Made by a program: the position numbers and the translations under genes
Assembly (NCBI RefSeq): GCF_015354245.1
Contig: NZ_JADKYZ010000005.1
Location: 1-64,000, forward strand
Length of the DNA stretch: 64,000 nt
From: Diaphorobacter caeni
GTDB lineage: Bacteria > Pseudomonadota > Gammaproteobacteria > Burkholderiales > Burkholderiaceae_C
Reading direction: 5' to 3'
The notes under the pieces: model-generated
The model's database searches: none
Told to the model about the DNA's origin: nothing
Seen by the model: the letters and a program-made list of their open reading frames with translations, nothing else
In this document: positions 45,691 through 53,747 of the stretch, piece by piece
How positions within the stretch are numbered: the stretch's first letter is position 1
Layout: each line of letters begins with the position of its first letter

Positions 45691-46584
45691 ATGAGTGAAA
45701 AACAAGCCCTGATCATTGACGAAGCCCAGCTCGCGCATCTGCGCACCTGGACAGGCAAGAGTGAGACCAAGCTCGATCTGATCACCGCCGCGCCGCTGCG
45801 CAGCATGAGCGCGACGCTGGATCGCGACGACGTCGCCCCCGTGCCTGGCACGCCGCTCGCGCCGCTGTGGCATTGGCTGTACTTTCTGCCGCATGCGCGC
45901 CAGAGCGAGATCGGCGCGGATGGCCATCCAGCGCGCGGCGGGTTTCTGCCGCCCGCACCGCTGCCGCGCCGCATGTGGGCGGGTGGGCGTCTGACCTGGG
46001 AGACCGGCAATCCGATTGCGGTGGGGCAGGAGGTGCAGCGCGTCTCCACCATCCAGTCCGTAAGCCACAAGGCGGGTCGCTCGGGCGAACTGCTGTTCGT
46101 GCTGGTCGAGCACCGCTTCCTGAATGCCCAGGGTCTGGCGCTGACCGAAGAACATGACATCGTCTACCGCGCAGCCTCCGCGCCCGGTGCGCCCGAGCCC
46201 GCGCCGCAGAAGCCGCCGCTTGCTGGCGAGGCGGTATGGTCGCGCACCATCGTGCCGGACGACGTGCTGCTGTTCCGCTATTCGGCGCTCACCTTCAACG
46301 GCCACCGCATCCACTACGACCGCAAGTACGTGACCGAGGTGGAAGGCTACCCGGGCCTCATCGTGCACGGTCCGCTGATCGCGACGCTGCTGCTGGATCT
46401 GCTGCGCAGGAACCTGCCGGACGCGAAGGTGCGCCGGTTCTCGTTCAAGGCGGTGCGCCCGACGTTTGATCTGAACCCGTTCAGCGTATCTGGCAAGCCG
46501 TCCGCGGACGGCAAGACCGTGGAGCTGTGGGCCGAGGACCACGATGGCTGGCTGACCATGCAGGGCACCGCGGAACTGGCCTGA
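45691..46584 (+). CDS. FAS1-like dehydratase, itaconyl/3-methylfumaryl-CoA hydratase type
   Basis: A 297-aa double hot-dog protein. The N-terminal half (WTGKSETKLDLIT...GTPLAPLWHWLYF) matches the FAS1-like dehydratase domain. The C-terminal half has FRYSALTFNGHRIHYDRKYV and EGYPGLIVHGPLIATLL, the MaoC-type hydratase motif with catalytic Asp and His. Close relatives hydrate mesaconyl- or itaconyl-CoA-like C5 acyl-CoA esters. It is the first of four or five same-strand genes (acyl-CoA dehydrogenase, CaiB transferase, PrpD, Bug), 18 bp before the next. The exact substrate is inferred. Confidence 0.78.
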   Translation: MSEKQALIIDEAQLAHLRTWTGKSETKLDLITAAPLRSMSATLDRDDVAPVPGTPLAPLWHWLYFLPHARQSEIGADGHPARGGFLPPAPLPRRMWAGGRLTWETGNPIAVGQEVQRVSTIQSVSHKAGRSGELLFVLVEHRFLNAQGLALTEEHDIVYRAASAPGAPEPAPQKPPLAGEAVWSRTIVPDDVLLFRYSALTFNGHRIHYDRKYVTEVEGYPGLIVHGPLIATLLLDLLRRNLPDAKVRRFSFKAVRPTFDLNPFSVSGKPSADGKTVELWAEDHDGWLTMQGTAELA

Positions 46585-46602
46585 CCACAGGGGAATACAA
46601 CG

Positions 46603-47769
46603 ATGATCGAACAGACGCTTTCCAGCAATTTCCCCGAAATCCGCGACGCCATCCGCGCACTGTGCGCTGAGTTTCCCGACGAATATTTCCGCAAGGTGGA
46701 CGAGGCACGCGCCTACCCCGAACAGTTTGTGGACGCGCTCACCAAGGCGGGCTGGCTCGCCGCTCTGATCCCCACCGAATACGGCGGCTCGGGCCTCGGC
46801 CTGACCGAAGCGTCGGTCATCATGGAAGAGATCAACCGCTGCGGCGGCAACTCTGGCGCATGCCACGGCCAGATGTACAACATGGGCACGCTGCTGCGCC
46901 ATGGCTCTGAAGCGCAAAAGCAAAAGTACCTGCCCAAGATCGCCTCGGGCGAATGGCGTCTGCAATCCATGGGCGTGACCGAGCCGACCACCGGCACCGA
47001 CACCACGAAGATCAAGACCACCGCAGTGAAGAGAGACGGCCGCTACGTCATCAACGGCCAGAAGGTGTGGATCAGCCGCATTCAGCACAGCGACTGGATG
47101 ATTCTGCTGGCGCGCACCACGCCGCTGGCCGAAGTGAAGAAAAAGAGCGAAGGCATGTCGATCTTCATGGTCGATCTGCGCGAGGCCGAAAAGAGCGGCA
47201 TGAGCGTGCGCCCGATTCTCAACATGGTGAACCACGAGACCAATGAGTTGTTCTTCGAGAACCTTGAAATCCCCGAAGAAAGCCTGATCGGCGAAGAAGG
47301 CAAGGGCTTCAAGTACATCCTCGATGGCCTGAACGCAGAGCGCACGCTGATCGCCGCCGAATGCATTGGCGATGGCTACTGGTTCATCGACCGCATCACC
47401 AGCTACGTGAAGGACCGCACCGTGTTCGGTCGTCCGATCGGCCAGAACCAGGGCGTGCAGTTCCCGATCGCCGATGCGTTCATCGAGATCGAAGCGGCGA
47501 ACCTCATGCGCTGGAAGGCGTGCGAGCTGTTCGACAAGCACGAGCCGATGGGTGCGCAGGCCAACATGGCGAAGTATCTGGCGGCCAAGGCGAGCTGGGA
47601 AGCGGCGAATGCCTGCCTGCAATTCCACGGTGGCTTTGGCTTTGCGTGTGAATACGACGTGGAGCGCAAGTTCCGTGAAACGCGTCTGTATCAGGTCGCG
47701 CCGATCTCGACCAACCTGATTTACTCCTACGTGGCCGAGCACATTCTGGGTCTACCCCGTTCATTTTGA
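46603..47769 (+). CDS. Acyl-CoA dehydrogenase with isovaleryl-type catalytic base
   Basis: A 388-aa FAD enzyme. SMGVTEPTTGTDTTKIKTTA and GQKVWISRIQHSDW form the flavin-binding middle domain; RPIGQNQGVQF and HGGFGFACEYDVERKFRETR lie in the C-terminal helices. The usual catalytic glutamate in the IYEGT position is absent: the sequence reads LYQVAPIST. A glutamate at residue 246 (GLNAERTLIA) matches the base used by isovaleryl-CoA dehydrogenase. A branched or dicarboxyl acyl-CoA substrate is therefore likely. It lies between the hydratase and the CaiB transferase, so it probably makes or uses an unsaturated CoA ester in the same pathway. Confidence 0.85.
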   Translation: MIEQTLSSNFPEIRDAIRALCAEFPDEYFRKVDEARAYPEQFVDALTKAGWLAALIPTEYGGSGLGLTEASVIMEEINRCGGNSGACHGQMYNMGTLLRHGSEAQKQKYLPKIASGEWRLQSMGVTEPTTGTDTTKIKTTAVKRDGRYVINGQKVWISRIQHSDWMILLARTTPLAEVKKKSEGMSIFMVDLREAEKSGMSVRPILNMVNHETNELFFENLEIPEESLIGEEGKGFKYILDGLNAERTLIAAECIGDGYWFIDRITSYVKDRTVFGRPIGQNQGVQFPIADAFIEIEAANLMRWKACELFDKHEPMGAQANMAKYLAAKASWEAANACLQFHGGFGFACEYDVERKFRETRLYQVAPISTNLIYSYVAEHILGLPRSF

Positions 47770-47780
47770 GAAAGCACGCA

Positions 47781-48986
47781 ATGAACGCATCAACCCAACG
47801 CCCGCGTCCGCTCGATGGCATCACTGTCATCTCTCTCGAACATGCCGTGGCCGCGCCATTCTGCACGCGCCAGCTTGCCGATCTGGGCGCGCGCGTGATC
47901 AAGGTGGAGCGCACCGGTGTGGGCGACTTTGCGCGTGGCTATGACCAGCGCGTGCTTGGGCAGTCCTCGCATTTCACCTGGATCAACCGCAGCAAGGAAA
48001 GCCTCGCGCTTGACCTGAAACAGCCACTCGCCCAGGAGGCGCTGATGCAGCTGCTGAGCGATACGGATGTGCTGGTACAGAATCTCGCACCCGGTGCAGC
48101 TGCGCGCATGGGACTTTCTTGTGAGGCGCTGCGTTCCAAATTTCCCAAGCTCATTGTCTGCGACATCAGCGGATACGGTGCCGACGGACCGTATCGCGAC
48201 AAGAAGGCTTATGACCTTCTGATTCAAAGCGAGGCCGGTTTTCTTTCGATCACTGGATCGCCAGAAGTGCCAAGTAAGGCAGGCATTTCGGTGGCCGATA
48301 TTGCTGCGGGCATGTACGCCTACACCAACATCATGTCGGCCCTGCTGCTGCGCGCCAAGACCGGCGAAGGCAGCCACATCGACGTGTCGATGCTGGAGGC
48401 GCTGGGCGAGTGGATGGGCTATCCGATGTACTACGCGTATGACGGCGCACCACCGCCGCCGCGCACCGGCGCGTCGCACGCCAGCATCTATCCCTATGGT
48501 CCGTTCGTGGCGGGTGATGGCGGCACGGTGATGCTTGGCCTGCAGAACGAACGCGAATGGCAGGCGTTCTGCGACAAGGTTCTGGAGCAGCCGCAGCTCG
48601 CCAAGGATGCGCGCTTTGACAGCAACGCGCACCGCAACGAGAACCGCGATGCGCTGAAGGCGGAAATTCTGCGGCTCTTCGGTGCACTCACGGCGCAGCA
48701 GATCGTCGAACGGCTGGACGCCGCCGGCATCGCCAATGCGCATGTGAACGACATGGCGGGCCTGTGGGCGCATCCGCAGCTTGAGGCGCGCCATCGTTGG
48801 CGCAGCGTTCCCACGCCCAAGGGCGACGTGCCCGCGCTGCTGCCGCCGGGGTTGAACAGTGCATTCGACTACCGCATGGACGCGGTGCCCGCCGTGGGCG
48901 AACACACGGCACGCATTCTCGCGGGGCTGGGCTGGTCCGCCGAGCGGATCGAGGCGCTGAACGCACCGAACAACGTCGCGGACTGA
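47781..48986 (+). CDS. CaiB/BaiF family CoA transferase
   Basis: A 401-aa class III CoA transferase. The start region LDGITVISLEHAVAAPFCTRQLADLGA is typical, and the CoA-binding loop and catalytic aspartate are in AYDLLIQSEAGFLSITG. The C-terminal part ends with VGEHTARILAGLGWS. It would activate the pathway's acid to its CoA ester using a donor such as succinyl-CoA. The ATG at 47781 follows GAGAAAG; a TTG further upstream would overlap the dehydrogenase gene. It is co-directional with the acyl-CoA dehydrogenase, 11 bp downstream. Confidence 0.88.
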   Translation: MNASTQRPRPLDGITVISLEHAVAAPFCTRQLADLGARVIKVERTGVGDFARGYDQRVLGQSSHFTWINRSKESLALDLKQPLAQEALMQLLSDTDVLVQNLAPGAAARMGLSCEALRSKFPKLIVCDISGYGADGPYRDKKAYDLLIQSEAGFLSITGSPEVPSKAGISVADIAAGMYAYTNIMSALLLRAKTGEGSHIDVSMLEALGEWMGYPMYYAYDGAPPPPRTGASHASIYPYGPFVAGDGGTVMLGLQNEREWQAFCDKVLEQPQLAKDARFDSNAHRNENRDALKAEILRLFGALTAQQIVERLDAAGIANAHVNDMAGLWAHPQLEARHRWRSVPTPKGDVPALLPPGLNSAFDYRMDAVPAVGEHTARILAGLGWSAERIEALNAPNNVAD

Positions 48987-49040
48987 CGACGCATCGCGCG
49001 GGCCGGAAAACCATATTCAAAGACAAAGGGGACTCACACC

Positions 49041-50408
49041 ATGCAGCAGGACACAGCAGCCGCCACCATCCACCCGCTTGCGCAATTCGCCGCCACGCTG
49101 CGCTGGTCCGACATCCCGCCCGGAGTGCAGCGCAAGGCGGAGGACCTGCTGGTCGACTGGTTCGGCTCGGTGCTCGCGGGGCAGAGCGCGCGACCGGTGA
49201 GGAGCATCACGCGCTTCGCGCTGTCGCAGGGGCCTGCGCAGGGCGCGTGCGAGGTCATCGGCCAATCGGCGCGCACCTCGCCGATGATGGCCGCGATGGC
49301 CAACGCCGCGGCATCGCATGTGGCCGAGCAGGACGATGTGCACAACGGCTCGGTGTTCCATCCGGCGGCCGTCGTGTTTCCGCCGGCGCTTGCGGTCGCG
49401 CAGAGCATCGGGGCGAGCGGCGAGCGCTTCATGGCGGCCTGCGTGGCCGGTTATGAGGTGGGCATTCGCGTGGGCGAGTTTCTGGGCCGCAGCCACTACA
49501 GGATCTTTCACACGACCGGAACGGCGGGCACGATTGCCGCCGCCGCCGCCGTAGGTCACCTGCTGGAATTGACGCCACAGCAGATGCAGCACGCCTTCGG
49601 CTCGGCAGGAACCCAGGCGGCGGGTCTCTGGGAGTTTCTGCGCACCGCCGCCGACAGCAAGCAGCTGCACACCGCGCATGCCGCCTCGGCAGGGCTGACG
49701 GCGGCCTATCTCGCCAAGGATGGATTCACCGGCGCGCAGGACATCTTCACCGGCCCGCAGGGCATGGCGGCGGGCATGTCGACCGACTCGAATCCGGAGC
49801 GCCTTGTCGACGGACTTGGCGCGCGCTGGGCTACGCCCGAGACCTCATTCAAATGGCATGCCTCGTGCCGTCACACGCATCCGGCGGCCGACGCGCTGTT
49901 GCAGGTGATGCAGCAGCATCAGCTCAAGATTTCCGACATTGCGCAGGTCACCTGCCATGTGCATCAGGGCGCGATCGACGTGCTCGGACCCGTGGTGTCG
50001 CCTGCCACGGTGCACCAGAGCAAGTTCTCGATGGGCACGGTGCTGGCCATCGCCGCGCGCTTCGGCCACGCGGGGCTCACCGAATTCGACGAGCAGTTCC
50101 TCGCGCCCGACACCGTGGCGCTGCGTGACAAGGTCCGCATGGTGCTGGATGCGGAAGTGGATGCCGCCTACCCGCAGCGCTGGATCGGCAAGGTCAGCGT
50201 GCAGACCGCCGATGGCCGCACGCTGCACGGCCGCGTTGACGAGCCCAAGGGGGATCCCGGCAACACGCTCTCGCGCGCGGAGATCGAGGGCAAGGTGCTG
50301 CGTCTGGCCACCTATGGCAGTGATATTCCTGAGGACAAGGTGCACGCTGCGGTGCAAAGTCTGTGGAGCATCGCGAAGACGCCGCGGCTCGGGCGTCTGC
50401 TGGACTGA
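49041..50408 (+). CDS. MmgE/PrpD family protein
   Basis: A 455-aa protein of the 2-methylcitrate dehydratase (PrpD) superfamily. Landmarks are LVDWFGSVLAGQSARP, NAAASHVAEQDDVHNGSVFHPAAVV (conserved AxxxHxxExDD-like region), HTTGTAGTIAAAAAVG and FKWHASCRHTHPAADALL. Family members dehydrate or isomerise tricarboxylates and related acids, such as 2-methylcitrate, itaconate-type and iminodisuccinate substrates. No prpB or prpC gene is present, so a role in the neighbouring CoA pathway is more likely than in the methylcitrate cycle (inference). Confidence 0.85.
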   Translation: MQQDTAAATIHPLAQFAATLRWSDIPPGVQRKAEDLLVDWFGSVLAGQSARPVRSITRFALSQGPAQGACEVIGQSARTSPMMAAMANAAASHVAEQDDVHNGSVFHPAAVVFPPALAVAQSIGASGERFMAACVAGYEVGIRVGEFLGRSHYRIFHTTGTAGTIAAAAAVGHLLELTPQQMQHAFGSAGTQAAGLWEFLRTAADSKQLHTAHAASAGLTAAYLAKDGFTGAQDIFTGPQGMAAGMSTDSNPERLVDGLGARWATPETSFKWHASCRHTHPAADALLQVMQQHQLKISDIAQVTCHVHQGAIDVLGPVVSPATVHQSKFSMGTVLAIAARFGHAGLTEFDEQFLAPDTVALRDKVRMVLDAEVDAAYPQRWIGKVSVQTADGRTLHGRVDEPKGDPGNTLSRAEIEGKVLRLATYGSDIPEDKVHAAVQSLWSIAKTPRLGRLLD

Positions 50409-50442
50409 ATTCGTCGCCGCCTCAGCAGCAGGAGCAGCAGCG

Positions 50443-50466
50443 TCATCGACATCGACATCGACATCG
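50443..50466 (+). repeat. Hexanucleotide tandem repeat
   Basis: CATCGA repeated about four times in the 94-bp gap between the PrpD and Bug genes. It lies upstream of the Bug ribosome-binding site (AAGGAGA). Confidence 0.6.
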
Positions 50467-50502
50467 CCTTCATCACCCCCATGACAAGCAAGGAGACACC
50501 GC

Positions 50503-51531
50503 ATGCATTCCCATTCTTCAGGACAGGTTCTTCGCCCGCACGCTCGGGTGGCGCGCCGCAGGGCGCTCGGCATCGCTGCGGCATCCCTGCTGGGCACTGC
50601 GGTGCTGCCTGCGCTGGCCTCGGGCTATCCGGACAAGCCGATCATCATGGTCGTGCCCTACAGCGCAGGCGGACCGACCGACGTGGTCGCGCGGCTGTTG
50701 GCCGTGCCGATGGGGGCGTCGCTCGGGCAGAACGTGCTGGTGGAAAACACGGTGGGCGCGGGCGGCACGATCGCACCGGCGCGCGTGGCAAGGTCCAAGC
50801 CCGATGGCTACACGATTCTGATCCACCACATGGGCATGGCGACGGCTCCATCGCTGTACAAGAAGCTGCCTTACGACCCGCTCAAGGACTTTGAATACAT
50901 CGGCCAGGTGCTCGACGTGCCGATGACGCTGCTTTCGCGCAAGGAGTTTCCGGCCAACACCTTTCCCGAGCTCCTCGATCATGTGAAGAAGCATCAGGAC
51001 ACCGTGAGCATGGCGCATGCGGGCACGGGTGCGGTGTCGCAGTTGTGCAGCATGCTGTTCATGCACCAGACGGGGGTGAAGCTCACCACCGTGCCCTACA
51101 AGGGAGCGGGCCCGGCGATGAACGATCTGATGGGCGGGCAGGTCGATCTGCTCTGCGATCAGACCACGCAGACGGTACCCGTCATTCAGGACGGCAAGCG
51201 GGCCAAGGTGTTTGGCGTGACCACGCCGAAGCGGCTGTCTTCGCTGCCCCAGGTTCCCACGCTTGACGAGCAGGGGCTGAAGGGCTTTGACGTGAAGGTC
51301 TGGCACGGAATGTACGCGGCCAAGGGCACGCCCAAGGACGTGATCGACAAGCTCAACAAGGCTTTGAATGCGGCGCTTGTCGATGACAACGTGAAGAAGC
51401 GGATTGCGGAGTTGAGTTCTGATCTGGTGCCGCCGGAGAAGGCGACTCCCGAGAGTCTGCAGCGGCATCTGGAGGCGGAGGTGGCGCGGTGGGGGAAGGT
51501 GATTCGCGCGGCGGGGGTGAGTGCGGAGTAA
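50503..51531 (+). CDS. Bug-family tripartite tricarboxylate transporter substrate-binding protein
   Basis: A 342-aa periplasmic receptor. It has a twin-arginine-like signal (VARRRALGIAAASLLGTAVLPALA), then YPDKPIIMVVPYSAGGPTDVVAR and VENTVGAGGTIAP, the Bug signature, with TVPYKGAGPAMNDLMGGQVDLLCDQ later. The R-R signal suggests export in folded form. It is the last gene of the CoA operon and would bind its substrate, probably a carboxylic acid. No TctA/TctB permease is nearby. AAGGAG lies 7 nt before the ATG. Confidence 0.88.
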   Translation: MHSHSSGQVLRPHARVARRRALGIAAASLLGTAVLPALASGYPDKPIIMVVPYSAGGPTDVVARLLAVPMGASLGQNVLVENTVGAGGTIAPARVARSKPDGYTILIHHMGMATAPSLYKKLPYDPLKDFEYIGQVLDVPMTLLSRKEFPANTFPELLDHVKKHQDTVSMAHAGTGAVSQLCSMLFMHQTGVKLTTVPYKGAGPAMNDLMGGQVDLLCDQTTQTVPVIQDGKRAKVFGVTTPKRLSSLPQVPTLDEQGLKGFDVKVWHGMYAAKGTPKDVIDKLNKALNAALVDDNVKKRIAELSSDLVPPEKATPESLQRHLEAEVARWGKVIRAAGVSAE

Positions 51532-51570
51532 GCGCTCCGCTGGGTTCCTCATTTTTTGCGGCTGCTGGGT

Positions 51571-51757
51571 GGTTGAAGGGCGGAGGCCGGGACTGCCCCC
51601 GGCGGGGCAATCACTTTTTGCTTGCGCGCAAAAAGTAATCAAAAACGCGCTTTGAAGTCCTCCGGCGGAACTCGACTTCGCGCTGCGCGCTCCGCTCGGA
51701 CAACCGCGGGAAATCAGGTTTGAAGAGGGGTGTTCGGCACTTCGCTGCGCTTGTGCC
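51571..51757 (+). repeat. Dispersed non-coding repeat, copy 2
   Basis: Homolog of 37964-38150 in the same orientation, also downstream of a plus-strand gene end. The hairpin is CACTTTTTGC / GCAAAAAGT(AA), with the same TTGCGC loop. The C-to-T change in the left arm is matched by G-to-A in the right arm relative to copy 1. It ends near GTGTTCGGCACTTC. The rest of the gap 51532-51922 shows no gene. Confidence 0.8.
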
Positions 51758-51922
51758 GGGGCTCGCGGCTTCGCTCGCTGTGTTTTGGATTGGCGGCGCT
51801 TTCCTACTTTTTGTCTGGGTGTGCCCTCGTATGCTCACTGCAGGTTTCGGTTGCGAAGCCGTCGGCCTTGGCGTTTCTGCGGGTCGACTGTCATGTGTTG
51901 GTTTCAGCGGGAGAACATCGAT

Positions 51923-52171
51923 ATGTCAGCTTTTCTCTGGTTCATCATCGTGGGCGGCATCGCGGGCTGGTTGGCGGGGCTGGTCATGAAAGGTGGTGGG
52001 TACGGCATTCTGGGCAACATCGTCATCGGCATCATCGGTGCGGTGCTGGGTGGCTGGGTCTTCGGGGTGCTCGGACTGGGTGCGGGTGGTGGATTGATCG
52101 GCAGCATTCTTGTGGCGTTTGTGGGCGCGGTGATCCTGATCTTTCTGGCGCGGCTCATTCGACGGGCTTGA
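51923..52171 (+). CDS. GlsB/YeaQ/YmgE-family small membrane protein
   Basis: An 82-aa protein of the transglycosylase-associated family: MSAFLWFIIVGGIAGWLAGLVMKGGGYG, then two more glycine-rich helices ending FLARLIRR. Three membrane helices are expected. Members are often induced by acid or general stress; the biochemical role is unknown. GGGAGAAC precedes the ATG. It is monocistronic, with a terminator 31 nt downstream. Confidence 0.88.
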   Translation: MSAFLWFIIVGGIAGWLAGLVMKGGGYGILGNIVIGIIGAVLGGWVFGVLGLGAGGGLIGSILVAFVGAVILIFLARLIRRA

Positions 52172-52202
52172 CGGGCGCCCTTCGGCCTGTGAATGGGCGA
52201 TA

Positions 52203-52240
52203 AAAAACCCCGCAGAGCCTGGGCTCTGCGGGGTTTTTCT
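52203..52240. terminator. Bidirectional terminator between the GlsB-like gene and the MHS transporter gene
   Basis: Stem AAAAACCCCGCAGAGCC / GGCTCTGCGGGGTTTTT, 17 bp, nearly loopless, with T runs on both strands. It serves two convergent genes. Confidence 0.92.
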
Positions 52241-52260
52241 TTTGCCTGCGAAGGGCGTGA

Positions 52261-53607
52261 TCAGGTGCGTGCGGGGCGCATCTGCATCTTGGCTTCGGGA
52301 GCGTTGAGGGCGGCGGCTTGCTGGTCACGGCGGATCAGGGCGGCGCACCAGGCGGACACCAGACCGGCGAACAGCACGTAGGCGCAGATCAGCCATGGCT
52401 GGCCGTCGTTGAGCTTGAGCAGCGCGGTGGCGATGATGGGGGTGATGCCCGACGCGAAGATGCCCGAGAACTGGTAGACGAAGGAGATGCCGGTGTAGCG
52501 CACCTTGGCGTCAAACAGGTCGCAAAACAGCGCAGCTTCGGGGGCGTAGACCATGGCGTAGAGGATGCCGAAGGGGATGATGGTGGCGAGCCAGATCATC
52601 ATCATGTTGCCGTTGCTGGTGCTCATCAGCCAGAACGCGGGGAAGGACACCACGCCGGTGATCAGCGAGCCCCACATGTACATGCGGGCGCGGCCCACCT
52701 TGTCGGACAGCTTGCCGAAGACCGGGATCGCGAAGCACATCACGATGGCGGCGGCCATCACGCCGATCAGCGCTTCGGAGCGCGTTATCTTGATCGTGGT
52801 GGTGAGGTAGGTGATCGAGAACACGCCGAAGATGTTGAAGAACACGCCGTCGATGTAGCGCGCGCCCATGCCCTTGAGCACGTTGCCGGGGTAGCGGCGC
52901 ATCATGTCCATGAAGGGGATCGCGGTTTCCGCGTTGCGCTCCTTCACCGCGGTGAACTCGGGAGTTTCCTTCACGTGCAGGCGGATGAACATGCCGACCG
53001 CGACCATCAGGCCCGACAGCAGGAAGGCCACGCGCCAGCCCCAGGACATGAACTGCTCGTCCGTGAGGAAGTACGACAGCGCGCCGACCACGCCTGAAGC
53101 CATGAACAGGCCCAGCGCCAGACCGATCTGCGGCAGCGAGGCGTAGAAGCCGCGCTTTTCCTTGGGCGCGTATTCATAGGCCATCAGCACCGCACCGCCC
53201 CATTCACCGCCCAGGCCGATGCCCTGCGCCACGCGCAGCAGCAAAAGCAGGATCGGCGCGCCGATGCCGATCTGCGCATAGGTCGGAACCAGGCCGATGA
53301 GGAACGTGGCCACGCCCATGATCATGAGCGTCAGCACCAGCATGCTCTTGCGTCCGATCTTGTCGCCGAAGTGCCCGAAGATCACGCCGCCGAGTGGGCG
53401 TGTCACGAAGCCCACCGCGAACGTGGTGTAGGCGAGCAGCGTGGAGATCAGCGGGTCGGAGCTGGGAAAGTAGAGCTTGTTGAAAACGATGCCCGCCACC
53501 ACGCCGTAGAGGAAGAAGTCGTACCACTCGATGGTGGCGCCGACGATGGCGGAAGTGACGACCTTGCGAATGACTTTCGGGTCGGTGGTCTGCGATGAAT
53601 TGGCCAT
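52261..53607 (-). CDS. MFS transporter, metabolite:H+ symporter (MHS) family
   Basis: A 448-aa permease with 12 membrane helices. The start AIVGATIEWYDFFLYG is the MHS signature, and FGHFGDKIGRKSML and FGKLSDKVGRARM are the two MFS loop motifs. RVAQGIGLGGEWGGAVLMAYEYAP is also characteristic. Relatives carry shikimate, proline/betaine, citrate or alpha-ketoglutarate. The GMC oxidoreductase 140 bp upstream on the same strand suggests an alcohol, choline-type or polyol substrate (inference). GGAGACAAAC precedes the ATG at 53607; the longer frame lacks family sequence. Confidence 0.88.
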   Translation of the reverse strand: MANSSQTTDPKVIRKVVTSAIVGATIEWYDFFLYGVVAGIVFNKLYFPSSDPLISTLLAYTTFAVGFVTRPLGGVIFGHFGDKIGRKSMLVLTLMIMGVATFLIGLVPTYAQIGIGAPILLLLLRVAQGIGLGGEWGGAVLMAYEYAPKEKRGFYASLPQIGLALGLFMASGVVGALSYFLTDEQFMSWGWRVAFLLSGLMVAVGMFIRLHVKETPEFTAVKERNAETAIPFMDMMRRYPGNVLKGMGARYIDGVFFNIFGVFSITYLTTTIKITRSEALIGVMAAAIVMCFAIPVFGKLSDKVGRARMYMWGSLITGVVSFPAFWLMSTSNGNMMMIWLATIIPFGILYAMVYAPEAALFCDLFDAKVRYTGISFVYQFSGIFASGITPIIATALLKLNDGQPWLICAYVLFAGLVSAWCAALIRRDQQAAALNAPEAKMQMRPART

Positions 53608-53747
53608 AGTTTGTCTCCGGTTGGAGCGGCATGAACGGCCTTGCGCGTGGCGGTCCGCGGCGACCCGGACGGGTTGCTCGGAACCACGGCAGGACCCTCT
53701 GCCGCCGTTGTCATTTCTCTTTGCAGGAATCCGGGTGCTGCGCCCTC

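Noticed and set aside
45664-47742. A 692-codon open frame on the minus strand across the hydratase and dehydrogenase genes
   Set aside because: It spans two well-recognised plus-strand genes and shows no family sequence of its own.
50443-50466. CATCGA repeat as a CRISPR or contingency locus
   Set aside because: Only about four units, no spacers, and it lies between genes rather than within a coding sequence.
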